A DNA stretch of 64,000 nt from positions 62,001 to 126,000 of the forward strand of contig NZ_JAIOGQ010000006.1 of NCBI RefSeq assembly GCF_019904135.1. The letters run 5' to 3'. This DNA comes from Paenibacillus caui (GTDB taxonomy: Bacteria; Bacillota; Bacilli; Paenibacillales; Paenibacillaceae). The notes under the pieces are model-generated. The model was not told the origin of the DNA and did no database searches. It was given only the letters and a program-made list of their open reading frames with translations. A program made the translations under genes and the position numbers. Positions 8,192 to 16,909 of this stretch are shown here, piece after piece. Position 1 is the first letter of the stretch. Every line of letters begins with the position of its first letter.

Positions 8192-9526
8192 ATGATCAAT
8201 TATCTATGGAGCGATAGACGGAGCATTTATTCGTACGGAGCGGTTTTCCTGATATCCGCCCTGCTGCTCGGAGGAGCAGTCATTTATCAGCCGGCGCTCT
8301 GTGCGGCTCTGGCTCTTGCGATCATTTTCCTTGCCGTTACGATCCGGCATCCGGAGCGCATCAGCTATTTCGTACTGCTGTCGACAGCTCTTTCCGTCGA
8401 CTATTTGTATACCGGAACATTGTTTGGCATTGAAATACTGTCCTTATACAAGCTCGGTATTTTGCTGCTGCTGGTTCCCTGCTTTCTGGTATACGGCATT
8501 TCGCTAAAATTCGCTTACCCGGTTCTGGCCCTGTGCGCCATGGTGTTTATAACCTTCTTCGTCTCGGATTGGCTGCCGCTTCTAACGGCGTCGATTGCCG
8601 TAAAGTCGTTTATCGGTCTTTCGCTGCCCTTCTGTTTCCTGTTGATCAACTGGAGGAAAGAGGTGGCGCAGCGCCAGGTGCAAATCATCTGCCTGCTCCC
8701 CGCCGTTAGCGTCGGTGTAGGCATGGTCCTTCAGTTCCTGCATCTGCATTCCATGCTCGATGTGGAATTTACAGGAGCGATCCGGCTGCAGGGGGCCAAT
8801 ATTCCCCCTCACCTGGCGATGCTGGCCTTTCTGGGGACCGCCATTCCGTTTGTGGAATTGAAGCGCGTAGGGGCGAAGCCGGTATTTTTTTACATCGTTA
8901 TAGTTGTAAATTTTTCCATACTGATTGCTACCGGGACGCGGGGGCCGATTCTGGCGATGATCTTCATCGCCCTGTATTACTTCTACGATACACTGCGGCA
9001 GTATCTGAAGGGCAAAGCGCACCTGATTGTTCCGCTGACCGGTTCGGTTCTCGTTATTCTCGGCGCAGTTCTTCTGCAATGGAACAATTTGAAGAAGCGT
9101 TCCTTCGAACGGACAACGGATACAGGCATCGATTTGTCGGGCCGATCGGAAGCCTGGACCTATTTCCTGGGTAAAGTGGAAGGTCATACTTTGGCGGGCA
9201 GAGGACTCGGCTCCGTAACCGTGGCGAACGACGGCTCCCTGTTTAAAGGGTTTGTCGTTCCCCATAACGAGTATATCCGCTTCTACGTGGATACCGGCCT
9301 TATCGGCTGCGGCTTGCTGTTCCTTTCGCTGCTCGCAGTATTCATCAAGGTAAACAAAGTGCTGCCGCGGCAGATTAAGCCCTACTATGCCGGATTCATT
9401 CTGGCTTTTCTGATTTACTCGTTCTCCGACAACACGTTGTCCACCGTGCAGTTCATTATCCCGTTTTGCTGGTATTTGAACTGTCTGTACCGGTATTCAA
9501 GGCCCGCGGCAACCGATTCCTCTTAA
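8192..9526 (+). CDS. O-antigen ligase/polymerase-like membrane protein (Wzy_C)
   Basis: A 444-residue polytopic protein with about ten hydrophobic segments. A Wzy_C-type core (ATGTRGPILAMIFI) precedes a long loop (about residues 300-370) carrying GRGLGS and PHNEYIRFYVDTGLIG, the typical O-antigen ligase/polymerase pattern. ATG 8192 is chosen because the longer frame from 8111 would overlap the GT gene by 73 bp. It probably polymerises repeat units outside the membrane. A second protein of the same class is encoded at 10855, so one may polymerise and the other ligate or transfer. Confidence 0.85.
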   Translation: MINYLWSDRRSIYSYGAVFLISALLLGGAVIYQPALCAALALAIIFLAVTIRHPERISYFVLLSTALSVDYLYTGTLFGIEILSLYKLGILLLLVPCFLVYGISLKFAYPVLALCAMVFITFFVSDWLPLLTASIAVKSFIGLSLPFCFLLINWRKEVAQRQVQIICLLPAVSVGVGMVLQFLHLHSMLDVEFTGAIRLQGANIPPHLAMLAFLGTAIPFVELKRVGAKPVFFYIVIVVNFSILIATGTRGPILAMIFIALYYFYDTLRQYLKGKAHLIVPLTGSVLVILGAVLLQWNNLKKRSFERTTDTGIDLSGRSEAWTYFLGKVEGHTLAGRGLGSVTVANDGSLFKGFVVPHNEYIRFYVDTGLIGCGLLFLSLLAVFIKVNKVLPRQIKPYYAGFILAFLIYSFSDNTLSTVQFIIPFCWYLNCLYRYSRPAATDSS

Positions 9527-9540
9527 AGAGAAGTGATACG

Positions 9541-10341
9541 ATGAGCCGAATAAACCTGTTTGATGTTAACTTCAACAACTATGATTTTTCGGATTTGCTT
9601 GACTATATCGACAATTCCATCCGGCAGCAGAAATCTTCCTACATTCTGACCTGCAACGTCGATCATCTCGTCAAGCTGCGCAAGGATTCCGAATTCAGGA
9701 ATGTGTATGCCAAAGCGGGTGCCGTCGTTGCGGATGGCATGCCCATCATATGGGCCTCCCGGCTTCTGGGCAGGCCGCTGAAGCAAAAGGTGTCCGGCTC
9801 CGATCTCTTTAGCAGGCTGGGCGAGGCGTTTGAAACGAGACAGTACCGTCTCTTCTTTCTCGGGGCAGCCAGCGGCGTGCCCGAAATGGCGTCGCGCAAC
9901 CTCAAGCGTTCGTATCCGGACATGAACATTGTCGGCTGCTACTCCCCTTCCTACGGCTTCGAGAAAAATGCGGAAGAGAATGAGTATATCGTGCGCATGC
10001 TGATCGATTGCAAGCCCGACATTGTCTTCGTCGGCGTAGGGGCGCCCAAGCAGGAAAAGTGGATCTACCGCAATTACCTTGAGTACCGTGCGCCCGTTTC
10101 GATTGGCGTAGGAGCCACCTTTGATTTTCTGGCGGGAGCTGTCAAGCGGGCGCCGGACTTTATGCAAAAGGCGGGCTTCGAATGGTTCTGGCGACTGGCC
10201 CAGGAGCCTCGGCGCCTGTGGAAGAGATACCTGATTGATGACGCGCAGTTTCTGGGATTGTTCATGAAGGAACTTATGAAGCAGAACAAGAGGAGAAGGG
10301 AGGGGGCGGATGTGCTGAATTCCGCTGACGACCATGAATAG
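9541..10341 (+). CDS. WecG/TagA/CpsF-family glycosyltransferase
   Basis: A 266-residue GT26 enzyme. Seen motifs: TCNVDHLVKLRKD near the N-terminus, ADGMPIIWASRLLG, KVSGSDLF, FLGAASGV, FVGVGAPKQEKWIYRN and GVGATFDFLAGAVKRAP. Family members transfer N-acetylmannosamine or related sugars from UDP donors onto lipid-linked acceptors. ATG 9541 is preferred over the upstream in-frame start at 9466, which would lie in the previous gene. The donor here is unknown; GT26 also includes glucosyl and glucuronosyl transferases of EPS systems. Confidence 0.92.
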   Translation: MSRINLFDVNFNNYDFSDLLDYIDNSIRQQKSSYILTCNVDHLVKLRKDSEFRNVYAKAGAVVADGMPIIWASRLLGRPLKQKVSGSDLFSRLGEAFETRQYRLFFLGAASGVPEMASRNLKRSYPDMNIVGCYSPSYGFEKNAEENEYIVRMLIDCKPDIVFVGVGAPKQEKWIYRNYLEYRAPVSIGVGATFDFLAGAVKRAPDFMQKAGFEWFWRLAQEPRRLWKRYLIDDAQFLGLFMKELMKQNKRRREGADVLNSADDHE

Positions 10342-10858
10342 GCCGGTTCGGCTGCTCTGCATACCCATCGCTGTCATGCTTATGATCTTCCTGTTCTCGT
10401 CCCAGTCCTACGAACGCCAGTCGATCAAGGAGCCACTGTCGGAATGGCTGAGAGGCAGCAGCGTAAGCCGTCATTTATCCCAAATGACGATCCATTACGG
10501 CACGCTGACCATTGACGGCAGAACGGAGGGCTCCGCCGCTATTGCGGAGTTTCTGCTGCGCAAGCTCGCGCATCTTATCGAATACGCGATACTCGGTCTG
10601 TGCCTGGCCTGGGCGGTCATCACCTTGTTCAAAACAAGCTTTTCCTCCGCGGCCCTGGCTTCGCTTCTCCTTTGTACCGTCTACGCCGCTTTGGACGAAT
10701 ATCATCAGATCTTCGTGAAAGACCGGGGCTCGCGTCCGCAGGACGTTCTGCTCGATGCGGCCGGAGCGCTGATAGGCATTGCTGTGTATGCAGGATGGAA
10801 GGGGTATAAATCCAGGCGGATCCGAAAAATACCGCCAGCGAAACGGAGGCTGCCATGA
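10334..10858 (+). CDS. VanZ-family membrane protein
   Basis: A 174-residue VanZ-like protein. A first hydrophobic helix (residues 3-20), then the family pattern KLAHLIEYAILGL, two further helices and DEYHQIFVKDRGSRPQDVLLDAAGALIG. It overlaps the TagA-type gene by eight bases and the next gene by four. VanZ proteins accompany many EPS and cell-wall loci, but their reaction is not established; teicoplanin resistance is the classical phenotype of the family. A role in EPS export or modification is inferred from position only. Confidence 0.88.
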   Translation: MNRPVRLLCIPIAVMLMIFLFSSQSYERQSIKEPLSEWLRGSSVSRHLSQMTIHYGTLTIDGRTEGSAAIAEFLLRKLAHLIEYAILGLCLAWAVITLFKTSFSSAALASLLLCTVYAALDEYHQIFVKDRGSRPQDVLLDAAGALIGIAVYAGWKGYKSRRIRKIPPAKRRLP

Positions 10859-12327
10859 GAATCGTGAACCCGGTCCTGACGGGCTTCTGGAGTCGCTTCC
10901 GTTCGTACTGGACTTACGGAGCCGCAGCGGCGGTTTGCGTGGCCTTGCCGCTTGTGATCGGGTCAGCCAGCGCGAAGCTCAGTCCCGCCATGAGCCAGCA
11001 GGGAACGATTCTCCTTGTTCTTCTGTTCCCGGCTTTTCTGTTTGCTCTCAGCGGCTCAAGGCTGTTGATTACCTATTGTTTGCTTGTATGGGCGATAGGG
11101 CCGGAGCTTAGACGCCTGTCCGATTGGGCAAGCGGGGAATACACTTCAGTCTCCATACTGAGTCTTGCGCCGCTCTTGGCCAGCTCGATGACGATCATCC
11201 CGGTGCTGCGGGGGATTCATCTTGCGGAGAAATCCTGCCGAAGAGTATTGCTCTTCTTCGCGGCGGCGCTTCTGTACGGGAGCGTAATCGGGCTTGCGAG
11301 GAACGGAACGAGTTCCGTGTATGACCTTGCCAACTACGGCATTCCGCTGCTCTTGCTTCCGTTTTTTGCCGTCAGGCGCTTCAGCGGGGAGGATACGGAT
11401 AAAATGCTGTCCGGCTATGCCAACATCGCCGTTTTGGTTTCGGTGTACGGGATCATTCAGTATTTGACCGTGCCTCCATGGGACGCCTTTTGGATGAACC
11501 ATGTGGAGATGAACTCCATCGGTGTTCCGGAACCGCTGGAAGTACGGGTGTTCTCCACCCTGAACTCTCCGGGACCGGCTGCCGCCTTTCTGGCCTGCGC
11601 GCTTGTTCCGATGGTGCTTGAGAAGAAATGGAGGGGGACGCTCGGATGGATCGGCCCCTTGCTGGTGGCCTTTTGTCTCCTGACGACGCTGGTCCGGTCG
11701 GCCTGGCTGATGATTATTGTGATGCTGCTGGTTTATATCGCCACATCCCCTTCACGGAGAAAGTGGAGAACGCTTGTTCAATTGACGGCGGTTGCGCTGA
11801 TCGTCGCCTGGGCTCTCCCCAAGCTGCCCGGCGCCGAGGGACTGACAGCCCGGATGCAGACGCTAACCTCGATCGAAGAGGATCATTCCTACAATGAACG
11901 GCTGGATTTGCTGCACACGATGCTGCCAACCGTGCTTCACAATCCGGTAGGAGAGGGGATCGGCAGCGTCGGAACGGGAACGAAGCTGGGGAACGAAGGG
12001 GCGCTCGGCGAATATGGCATTATGGACAACGGATTTCTGGCCCTGCTGCTTACGTTTGGCCTGGCTGGAGGCATATTATTCTTCGGGGCGCTTGGAACGC
12101 TCGGCAAAGAAATCATTGCCGTCATCATCGGCAAAGGGCCGCTGCAACTGTACGCCCGGTTATCCCTGGCGGTCTGGGCCGGGGCGATTGCCAGCCTGAT
12201 TTCCGACAACGGCTTTCCCGGCATGCGGGGATACCTGATCTGGATGCTGATCGGCATGGGGCTTGGCGCGAAGGAAATCATCCGAACCGGAAAGGAGGAG
12301 GAGCGGTCATGGAGCAGTCCAACGTGA
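10855..12327 (+). CDS. Second O-antigen ligase-like membrane protein
   Basis: A 490-residue polytopic protein with about eleven hydrophobic segments and a Wzy_C-like centre (LTTLVRSAWLMIIVMLL), followed by a loop carrying NPVGEGIGSVG and a terminal helix block. It starts in an ATGA overlap with the VanZ gene. Two proteins of this class in one EPS operon are more than a simple Wzy pathway needs. One could be the polymerase and the other could attach or cap chains. Sequence alone does not say which. Confidence 0.83.
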   Translation: MRIVNPVLTGFWSRFRSYWTYGAAAAVCVALPLVIGSASAKLSPAMSQQGTILLVLLFPAFLFALSGSRLLITYCLLVWAIGPELRRLSDWASGEYTSVSILSLAPLLASSMTIIPVLRGIHLAEKSCRRVLLFFAAALLYGSVIGLARNGTSSVYDLANYGIPLLLLPFFAVRRFSGEDTDKMLSGYANIAVLVSVYGIIQYLTVPPWDAFWMNHVEMNSIGVPEPLEVRVFSTLNSPGPAAAFLACALVPMVLEKKWRGTLGWIGPLLVAFCLLTTLVRSAWLMIIVMLLVYIATSPSRRKWRTLVQLTAVALIVAWALPKLPGAEGLTARMQTLTSIEEDHSYNERLDLLHTMLPTVLHNPVGEGIGSVGTGTKLGNEGALGEYGIMDNGFLALLLTFGLAGGILFFGALGTLGKEIIAVIIGKGPLQLYARLSLAVWAGAIASLISDNGFPGMRGYLIWMLIGMGLGAKEIIRTGKEEERSWSSPT

Positions 12328-13688
12328 AGTCGTTTCCCGGTAGAGCCGTGTTCAGAAGCGTAGGACGCTTTGCCAGGAGCAAGGCCCACAGCTCGGCGGC
12401 ATTAAAGACGATGTTCTTCAGCATCCTCATCCTGATGATCAACATCGTGACCGGCGTGCTGACGGCAAGATACCTTGGTCCCACCGGACGCGGAGAGCAG
12501 ACGGCGATGGTTAACTGGTCGCAGTTTCTCGCGTTTTGCATGACCTTCGGGATTCCTTCCGCTTTGGTCTACAATTCGAAGCGGCGTTCCGAGGACACCG
12601 GCGGATTATATGCGACCGCCCTGGCAATGGGTGCCGGCTGCGGCGGGATCGCGATGATCATCGGCATCATCGTCCTGCCCTATTGGCTTACAGCCTTTCA
12701 TTCCGATGTGGTCCAGTTCTCCCAGTGGTCCATGATTCTGTGCCCGCTGATCGTTATTTCCCAGATCAATAACGCGATTCTCCAGGTCCGGGACGAATAC
12801 AAGCAGTACAACCGGCTCAGGTATCTGGTGCCGCTGACAACGCTGGCGATGCTCGTTCTGCTGATCGTGACAGGCTTCATGAACGCTTTTACGTCGGCGC
12901 TGGCTTACCTGCTCCCCTCCGTTCCGTTCTATATCGGGATGACCTACCGGATGCTTAAAGTATACGGAGCGAAATTAAAGCTCGGCTTTCAGCACTTCAA
13001 ACGGCTGTTCACCTACGGACTCGGGTCTTACGGGAACGACTTGATGGGGCAGGTATCCTACTATATCGATCAAATTTTGATCGCCGGCCTTCTGAAGCCG
13101 GCCGATCTGGGACTGTACGCCGTGGCGGTCAGCCTGGCGAGAATGGTCAACGTTTTCTCTACCTCGATTATCGTGGTGCTATTCCCGAAGGCCAGCGGAC
13201 TTGACAAAAAAGAGGCAGTCAACATTACGTTCCGGGCTTTCCGGATCAGCACCGCCGCAGCTCTGCTTGCGTCCGCGGCACTCATGCTGATCGCCCCGTT
13301 TGTGCTTACGCTTTTGTACGGACCGGAGTTCAAGGAGGCGCTTGCCGTTTTTCGCTTTCTGCTTCTCCAGGTCGCGATCGGCGGAGGGACGATGGTGCTG
13401 GCTCAGGCCTTCATGGCCCTTGGCAAGCCGAAGGTGGTCACCCTGCTGCAGGGACTTGGGCTTGCGCTGGTCGTACCGATGCTGTTTCTGCTGGTTCCGC
13501 GTTTTGGGCTCGTCGGGGCGGGATATGCCATGCTGGCATCGGTGCTGCTGCGCTTCGCGTTCATCCTGTTTAACTTCAAATATACGCTAAAGGTGAAAAT
13601 TCCACCGCTTTGGGTCACCCGGGAAGATATTAGGTGGCTGCGTGGGACAATGAATTCCATGATGCGCAAAAAATCAGTCAATGTTTAG
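12309..13688 (+). CDS. Oligosaccharide flippase (MOP/Wzx type)
   Basis: A 459-residue protein with 12 or more hydrophobic segments and the Wzx-like opening region ILILMINIVTGVLTARYLGP. It moves the undecaprenyl-linked repeat unit across the membrane for polymerisation. It overlaps the preceding ligase-like gene by 19 bases; GGAAAGGAGGAG precedes ATG 12309. About 60 polar residues precede the first helix. Together with the priming transferase, the Wzy-like genes and the co-polymerase, it completes a Wzx/Wzy-dependent pathway. Confidence 0.9.
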   Translation: MEQSNVKSFPGRAVFRSVGRFARSKAHSSAALKTMFFSILILMINIVTGVLTARYLGPTGRGEQTAMVNWSQFLAFCMTFGIPSALVYNSKRRSEDTGGLYATALAMGAGCGGIAMIIGIIVLPYWLTAFHSDVVQFSQWSMILCPLIVISQINNAILQVRDEYKQYNRLRYLVPLTTLAMLVLLIVTGFMNAFTSALAYLLPSVPFYIGMTYRMLKVYGAKLKLGFQHFKRLFTYGLGSYGNDLMGQVSYYIDQILIAGLLKPADLGLYAVAVSLARMVNVFSTSIIVVLFPKASGLDKKEAVNITFRAFRISTAAALLASAALMLIAPFVLTLLYGPEFKEALAVFRFLLLQVAIGGGTMVLAQAFMALGKPKVVTLLQGLGLALVVPMLFLLVPRFGLVGAGYAMLASVLLRFAFILFNFKYTLKVKIPPLWVTREDIRWLRGTMNSMMRKKSVNV

Positions 13689-13707
13689 AGAGGAGAGGGA
13701 AGACACC

Positions 13708-14565
13708 ATGCCTCAATTGGTCAGTGGTTCGAGGAACAACCGGATTTCGGTTGTCATCATTGCCCAGAATGATGAAGAACGAATTCCTAACGCTATTGCC
13801 TCCTGCAGATCTTTCGCCGATGAAATTATCGTGATTGACGGCGGAAGCGAGGACGGCACGGTGCAAACCGCCGAGGCGCTAGGCTGCCGCGTATACAGCA
13901 ACCCGTGGCCGGGGTATGCCAAACAGCGGCAATTTGGGGAGGACCGGGCCTCCTATGATTGGATTTTCTTCATCGATACGGACGAGGTGGTGGATCCCAG
14001 ACTTGCAGCCGACCTGCTCAGACGGAAGCCGGAACTGACCGATCCGGACACGGCTTATTCGGTGTACCGCATAGGAGACTTTTTGGGCCGATGGCTTGAT
14101 CGCGGGGAATATCTGGTCCGGCTCTATAACCGCCGGAAATACAGAATTACGGACAGTCTTGTGCACGAGATGCCGGATGTTGAGCATTCACGGACTTTAA
14201 AGCTGAAAGGCGTATTGTGGCACTACGGATTCAGAAGCATTAATGATCATGTCATGCGTTTCAACAAGTATACGGATCTTGAAGCCCAGACAGCCTTCAG
14301 CAGAGGGAAGTCCTTCCGGGTGGTCAATCTGCTGTTCCGTCCGCCGGCCCGCTTCGTACAGAAATATTTCCTTCACGGTTTGTACCGGAAGGGAGTAGCC
14401 GGATTGGCCGTAGCCGTCTTTTGGATGATGTACGAATTTCTTTCCTGCTTCAAGCATTATGAGCTGACGATTGGGCGGACACGTCTCGACGAACACCAGC
14501 ATCAGCATCAGCATCAGCCGGAAGAAACGGAAAAGAAAGGAGAGACGAGTTATGCCGTACAATGA
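13708..14565 (+). CDS. Family 2 glycosyltransferase, WaaE/KdtX-like
   Basis: A 285-residue GT2 enzyme. ISVVIIAQNDEERI opens the GT-A domain, EIIVIDGGSEDGT follows, and FFIDTDEVV supplies the metal-binding acidic motif. The architecture (short core and C-terminal helix FLSCFKHYEL) is that of the WaaE/beta-1,4-glucosyltransferase subgroup. ATG 13708 is chosen over the in-frame 13681 because AGGAGAGGGA lies just before it. The tail carries an odd alternating His-Gln run (about residues 265-275), probably disordered. It adds one sugar to the EPS repeat unit. Confidence 0.88.
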   Translation: MPQLVSGSRNNRISVVIIAQNDEERIPNAIASCRSFADEIIVIDGGSEDGTVQTAEALGCRVYSNPWPGYAKQRQFGEDRASYDWIFFIDTDEVVDPRLAADLLRRKPELTDPDTAYSVYRIGDFLGRWLDRGEYLVRLYNRRKYRITDSLVHEMPDVEHSRTLKLKGVLWHYGFRSINDHVMRFNKYTDLEAQTAFSRGKSFRVVNLLFRPPARFVQKYFLHGLYRKGVAGLAVAVFWMMYEFLSCFKHYELTIGRTRLDEHQHQHQHQPEETEKKGETSYAVQ

Positions 14566-15736
14566 CGGTTTGGACGTGATGACCACAGGCTTAAGCTGGC
14601 CCTCGGTTCAGCCGGGAGGACTCAACACGTATTTCAAATCGGTCTGCGAGCAGCTGTCCAGGGGTAACCGCGTGCAGGCTCTGATCTGCAGCCAGGAGAA
14701 GCCGGATGCCCCTCCTGGCCTCAGCATGCATCTTGCCGGAGACCCGGGGATGACGATCTGGAAGCGGAAAGAGGCTTTTCAGCGGCTGGCGGCGGCAAGG
14801 ATGGACGAGGGGAACGTGGACATCCTGTATTCCCATTTCGCCCCGTACGGCATCGGTCCAGCCATTGAAGCGAAGAAGCGGGGCATTCCCGTGATCATGA
14901 CCTTCCACGGCCCGTGGAACGAGGAGATGAAGATCGAGGGGAAGGGCTTTCAGCACCGCGTGAAGACGACGATCGCGAAGGCGATTGAGCGAAGAGCTTA
15001 CCGGCTGGCCGACCGGTTTATCGTCTTGAGCGAAACGTTCCGCGATATTCTGCATTCGCTGTACGGCGTGCCGCTCCATAGAATCGTCATAATCCCCGGC
15101 GCGGCCGATGTGAACCGGTTCTTTCCCGCTCCGAACCGTCTGGCCATTCGCAGGCAGCTGAATTTGCCGGAAGGGGCGACAACGGTGCTCACCGTGCGCC
15201 GGCTTGTGAACCGGATGGGGCTGCTGCAACTGCTCGACGCATGGAAGCGGGTCTCGGCTCATTTTCCAAACGCGATTCTGCTAATCGGCGGCCGGGGCCC
15301 GCTGCGGGCCGAACTGGAAAGCCGGATTGCCGACTATGGTCTGGTCAGCAAGGTTCGGCTGCTCGGCTACATTCCGGACGAAGAGCTTCCGTCCTATTAT
15401 CAGGCCGCCGACCTGTTCGTCGTCCCTACCCAGGCGCTCGAAGGCTTCGGCCTGATCACCGTTGAGGCGATGGCGGCGGGACTGCCGGTCATGGCCACCC
15501 CGGTCGGCGGAAACAGGGAGATTCTGAATGCTTTCCGCCCCGACCTGCTGTTCAAGAGCACTGACAGCGGGGATATCGCGGAAGGCTTGCTCCGCATCCT
15601 GAGCAACCGGAGACTGCTTCCGGATCGCGAACAATGCCGGGAGCATGTTCTGGAGAAGTACACCTGGGAAGGCGTAGCGACCAGGATTGAGGCTGTGTTC
15701 CAGCAAGCGCTGGGAAAGGAGGCGGCATCGGGATGA
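14552..15736 (+). CDS. Family 4 (GT-B) glycosyltransferase
   Basis: A 394-residue GT-B enzyme. The N-terminal domain has a PGGLNTYFKSV glycine loop and HFAPYG region; the C-terminal Glycos_transf_1 domain has the EGFGLITVEAMAAGLPV motif with the two catalytic-site Glu residues. ATG 14552 is preferred because AAAGGAGAG lies eight bases upstream; the longer frame from 14471 would overlap the previous gene by 95 bases. It transfers a sugar from a nucleotide donor in the cytoplasm. Substrate is unknown; GDP-mannose is plausible since manC is in the operon. Confidence 0.9.
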   Translation: MPYNDGLDVMTTGLSWPSVQPGGLNTYFKSVCEQLSRGNRVQALICSQEKPDAPPGLSMHLAGDPGMTIWKRKEAFQRLAAARMDEGNVDILYSHFAPYGIGPAIEAKKRGIPVIMTFHGPWNEEMKIEGKGFQHRVKTTIAKAIERRAYRLADRFIVLSETFRDILHSLYGVPLHRIVIIPGAADVNRFFPAPNRLAIRRQLNLPEGATTVLTVRRLVNRMGLLQLLDAWKRVSAHFPNAILLIGGRGPLRAELESRIADYGLVSKVRLLGYIPDEELPSYYQAADLFVVPTQALEGFGLITVEAMAAGLPVMATPVGGNREILNAFRPDLLFKSTDSGDIAEGLLRILSNRRLLPDREQCREHVLEKYTWEGVATRIEAVFQQALGKEAASG

Positions 15737-16878
15737 TGAAGATCGCCTACATCGACCACACCGCCAAATGGAGCGGTGGAGAGGTTGCCTTGTTCAACAT
15801 TCTGACGAACGTCGGCCGGCAGGTTCAGCCGCTTGTGATCCTTGCCGAGGAAGGAGCGCTGGCCGACCGGCTGCGGGAGAAAGGCATCGATGTCCGCGTA
15901 GTTCCCCTGGATGAAAAGGTGAGAACACGGGGCCGAAACGCCCTGAGCCCGGGCATTGCAGGCGCAGCCATCAAGCTGCTCGCTTATGGCAGAAAGCTTG
16001 CTCCGCTGCTGAAGGAAGAAGGGGTCGCCTGCGTTCATACCAATTCGCTGAAGTCGGCTCTTTACGGCACGGTGGCTGCCAAGAGCGCAGGCGTTCCGCT
16101 CATCTGGCATATCCGGGATCATATCGGCCCGCCGTACCTGAAGCCGATTGTCGCGAAGTCGATCCGCCTGCTGTCAAGAACGCTGCCGAACGGCATAATC
16201 GCCAACTCCAACTCCACGCTGAACGCCCTGGCGCTGCCGAAATCCAAAAAGACGCTGGTCGTCTACTCGGCTTTCGCCAAAGCGATCAGCGGCGAACGAA
16301 GCAGAACATCCGGCCCGATCAAGGAGTTCAATGTGCTGCTTGTCGGCCGGCTGGCGCGCTGGAAAGGACAGCATGTGCTGCTGGAGGCGGCGCGGTCTTT
16401 TCTAAGCGAACGCAAGGTCAAGTTCTGGATCGCCGGGGATGCCCTGTTCGGCGAAGAAGCCTATAGACAGGAGCTTATCGCCTACATCCGGCAGCACGGG
16501 CTGACGAATGTGTCCCTGCTCGGGCATGTCGACGACGTGCAGAGCCTGATGGCCTCCGCGGATTTGCTGGTTCATACCTCCATCACGCCGGAGCCGTTTG
16601 GCCAGGTGATCGTTGAGGGCATGGCCGCCGGGCTTCCCGTAATCGCCTCGAATGAAGGCGGTCCGACGGAGATCGTCCTGCCCGGAGCAACGGGCCTGCT
16701 GATTCCGCCGGGACAGCCGGAACATCTGGCCAGAGCGATCCGCTGGATGCTGGAACATCCCGAGGAACGCGAACAGATGGGCCGCAAAGGAATAGAGCGG
16801 GTGAAGGAGCGCTTTGTGATCGAGAATACAGTCAAGGACATTGTTGATTACTATGAAGGTCTGCTCTCCACGATATGA
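15733..16878 (+). CDS. Family 4 glycosyltransferase
   Basis: A 381-residue GT-B enzyme beginning KIAYIDHTAKWSGGEVAL, with VHTNSLKSALYG in the N-terminal domain and EPFGQVIVEGMAAGLPV plus NEGGPTEIV in the C-terminal donor-binding domain. It starts inside the last codons of the preceding gene; two adjacent ATG codons (15733, 15736) are possible starts. One of three consecutive GT4 genes, so several same-class linkages are probably made in the repeat unit. Confidence 0.9.
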   Translation: MMKIAYIDHTAKWSGGEVALFNILTNVGRQVQPLVILAEEGALADRLREKGIDVRVVPLDEKVRTRGRNALSPGIAGAAIKLLAYGRKLAPLLKEEGVACVHTNSLKSALYGTVAAKSAGVPLIWHIRDHIGPPYLKPIVAKSIRLLSRTLPNGIIANSNSTLNALALPKSKKTLVVYSAFAKAISGERSRTSGPIKEFNVLLVGRLARWKGQHVLLEAARSFLSERKVKFWIAGDALFGEEAYRQELIAYIRQHGLTNVSLLGHVDDVQSLMASADLLVHTSITPEPFGQVIVEGMAAGLPVIASNEGGPTEIVLPGATGLLIPPGQPEHLARAIRWMLEHPEEREQMGRKGIERVKERFVIENTVKDIVDYYEGLLSTI

Positions 16879-16909
16879 AACGACCTCCTTAAGCTAAAGG
16901 ATGATTGGG

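Noticed and set aside
14486-14520. His-Gln codon repeat as a regulatory repeat
   Set aside because: It lies in frame at the end of the GT2 gene and only encodes a low-complexity tail.
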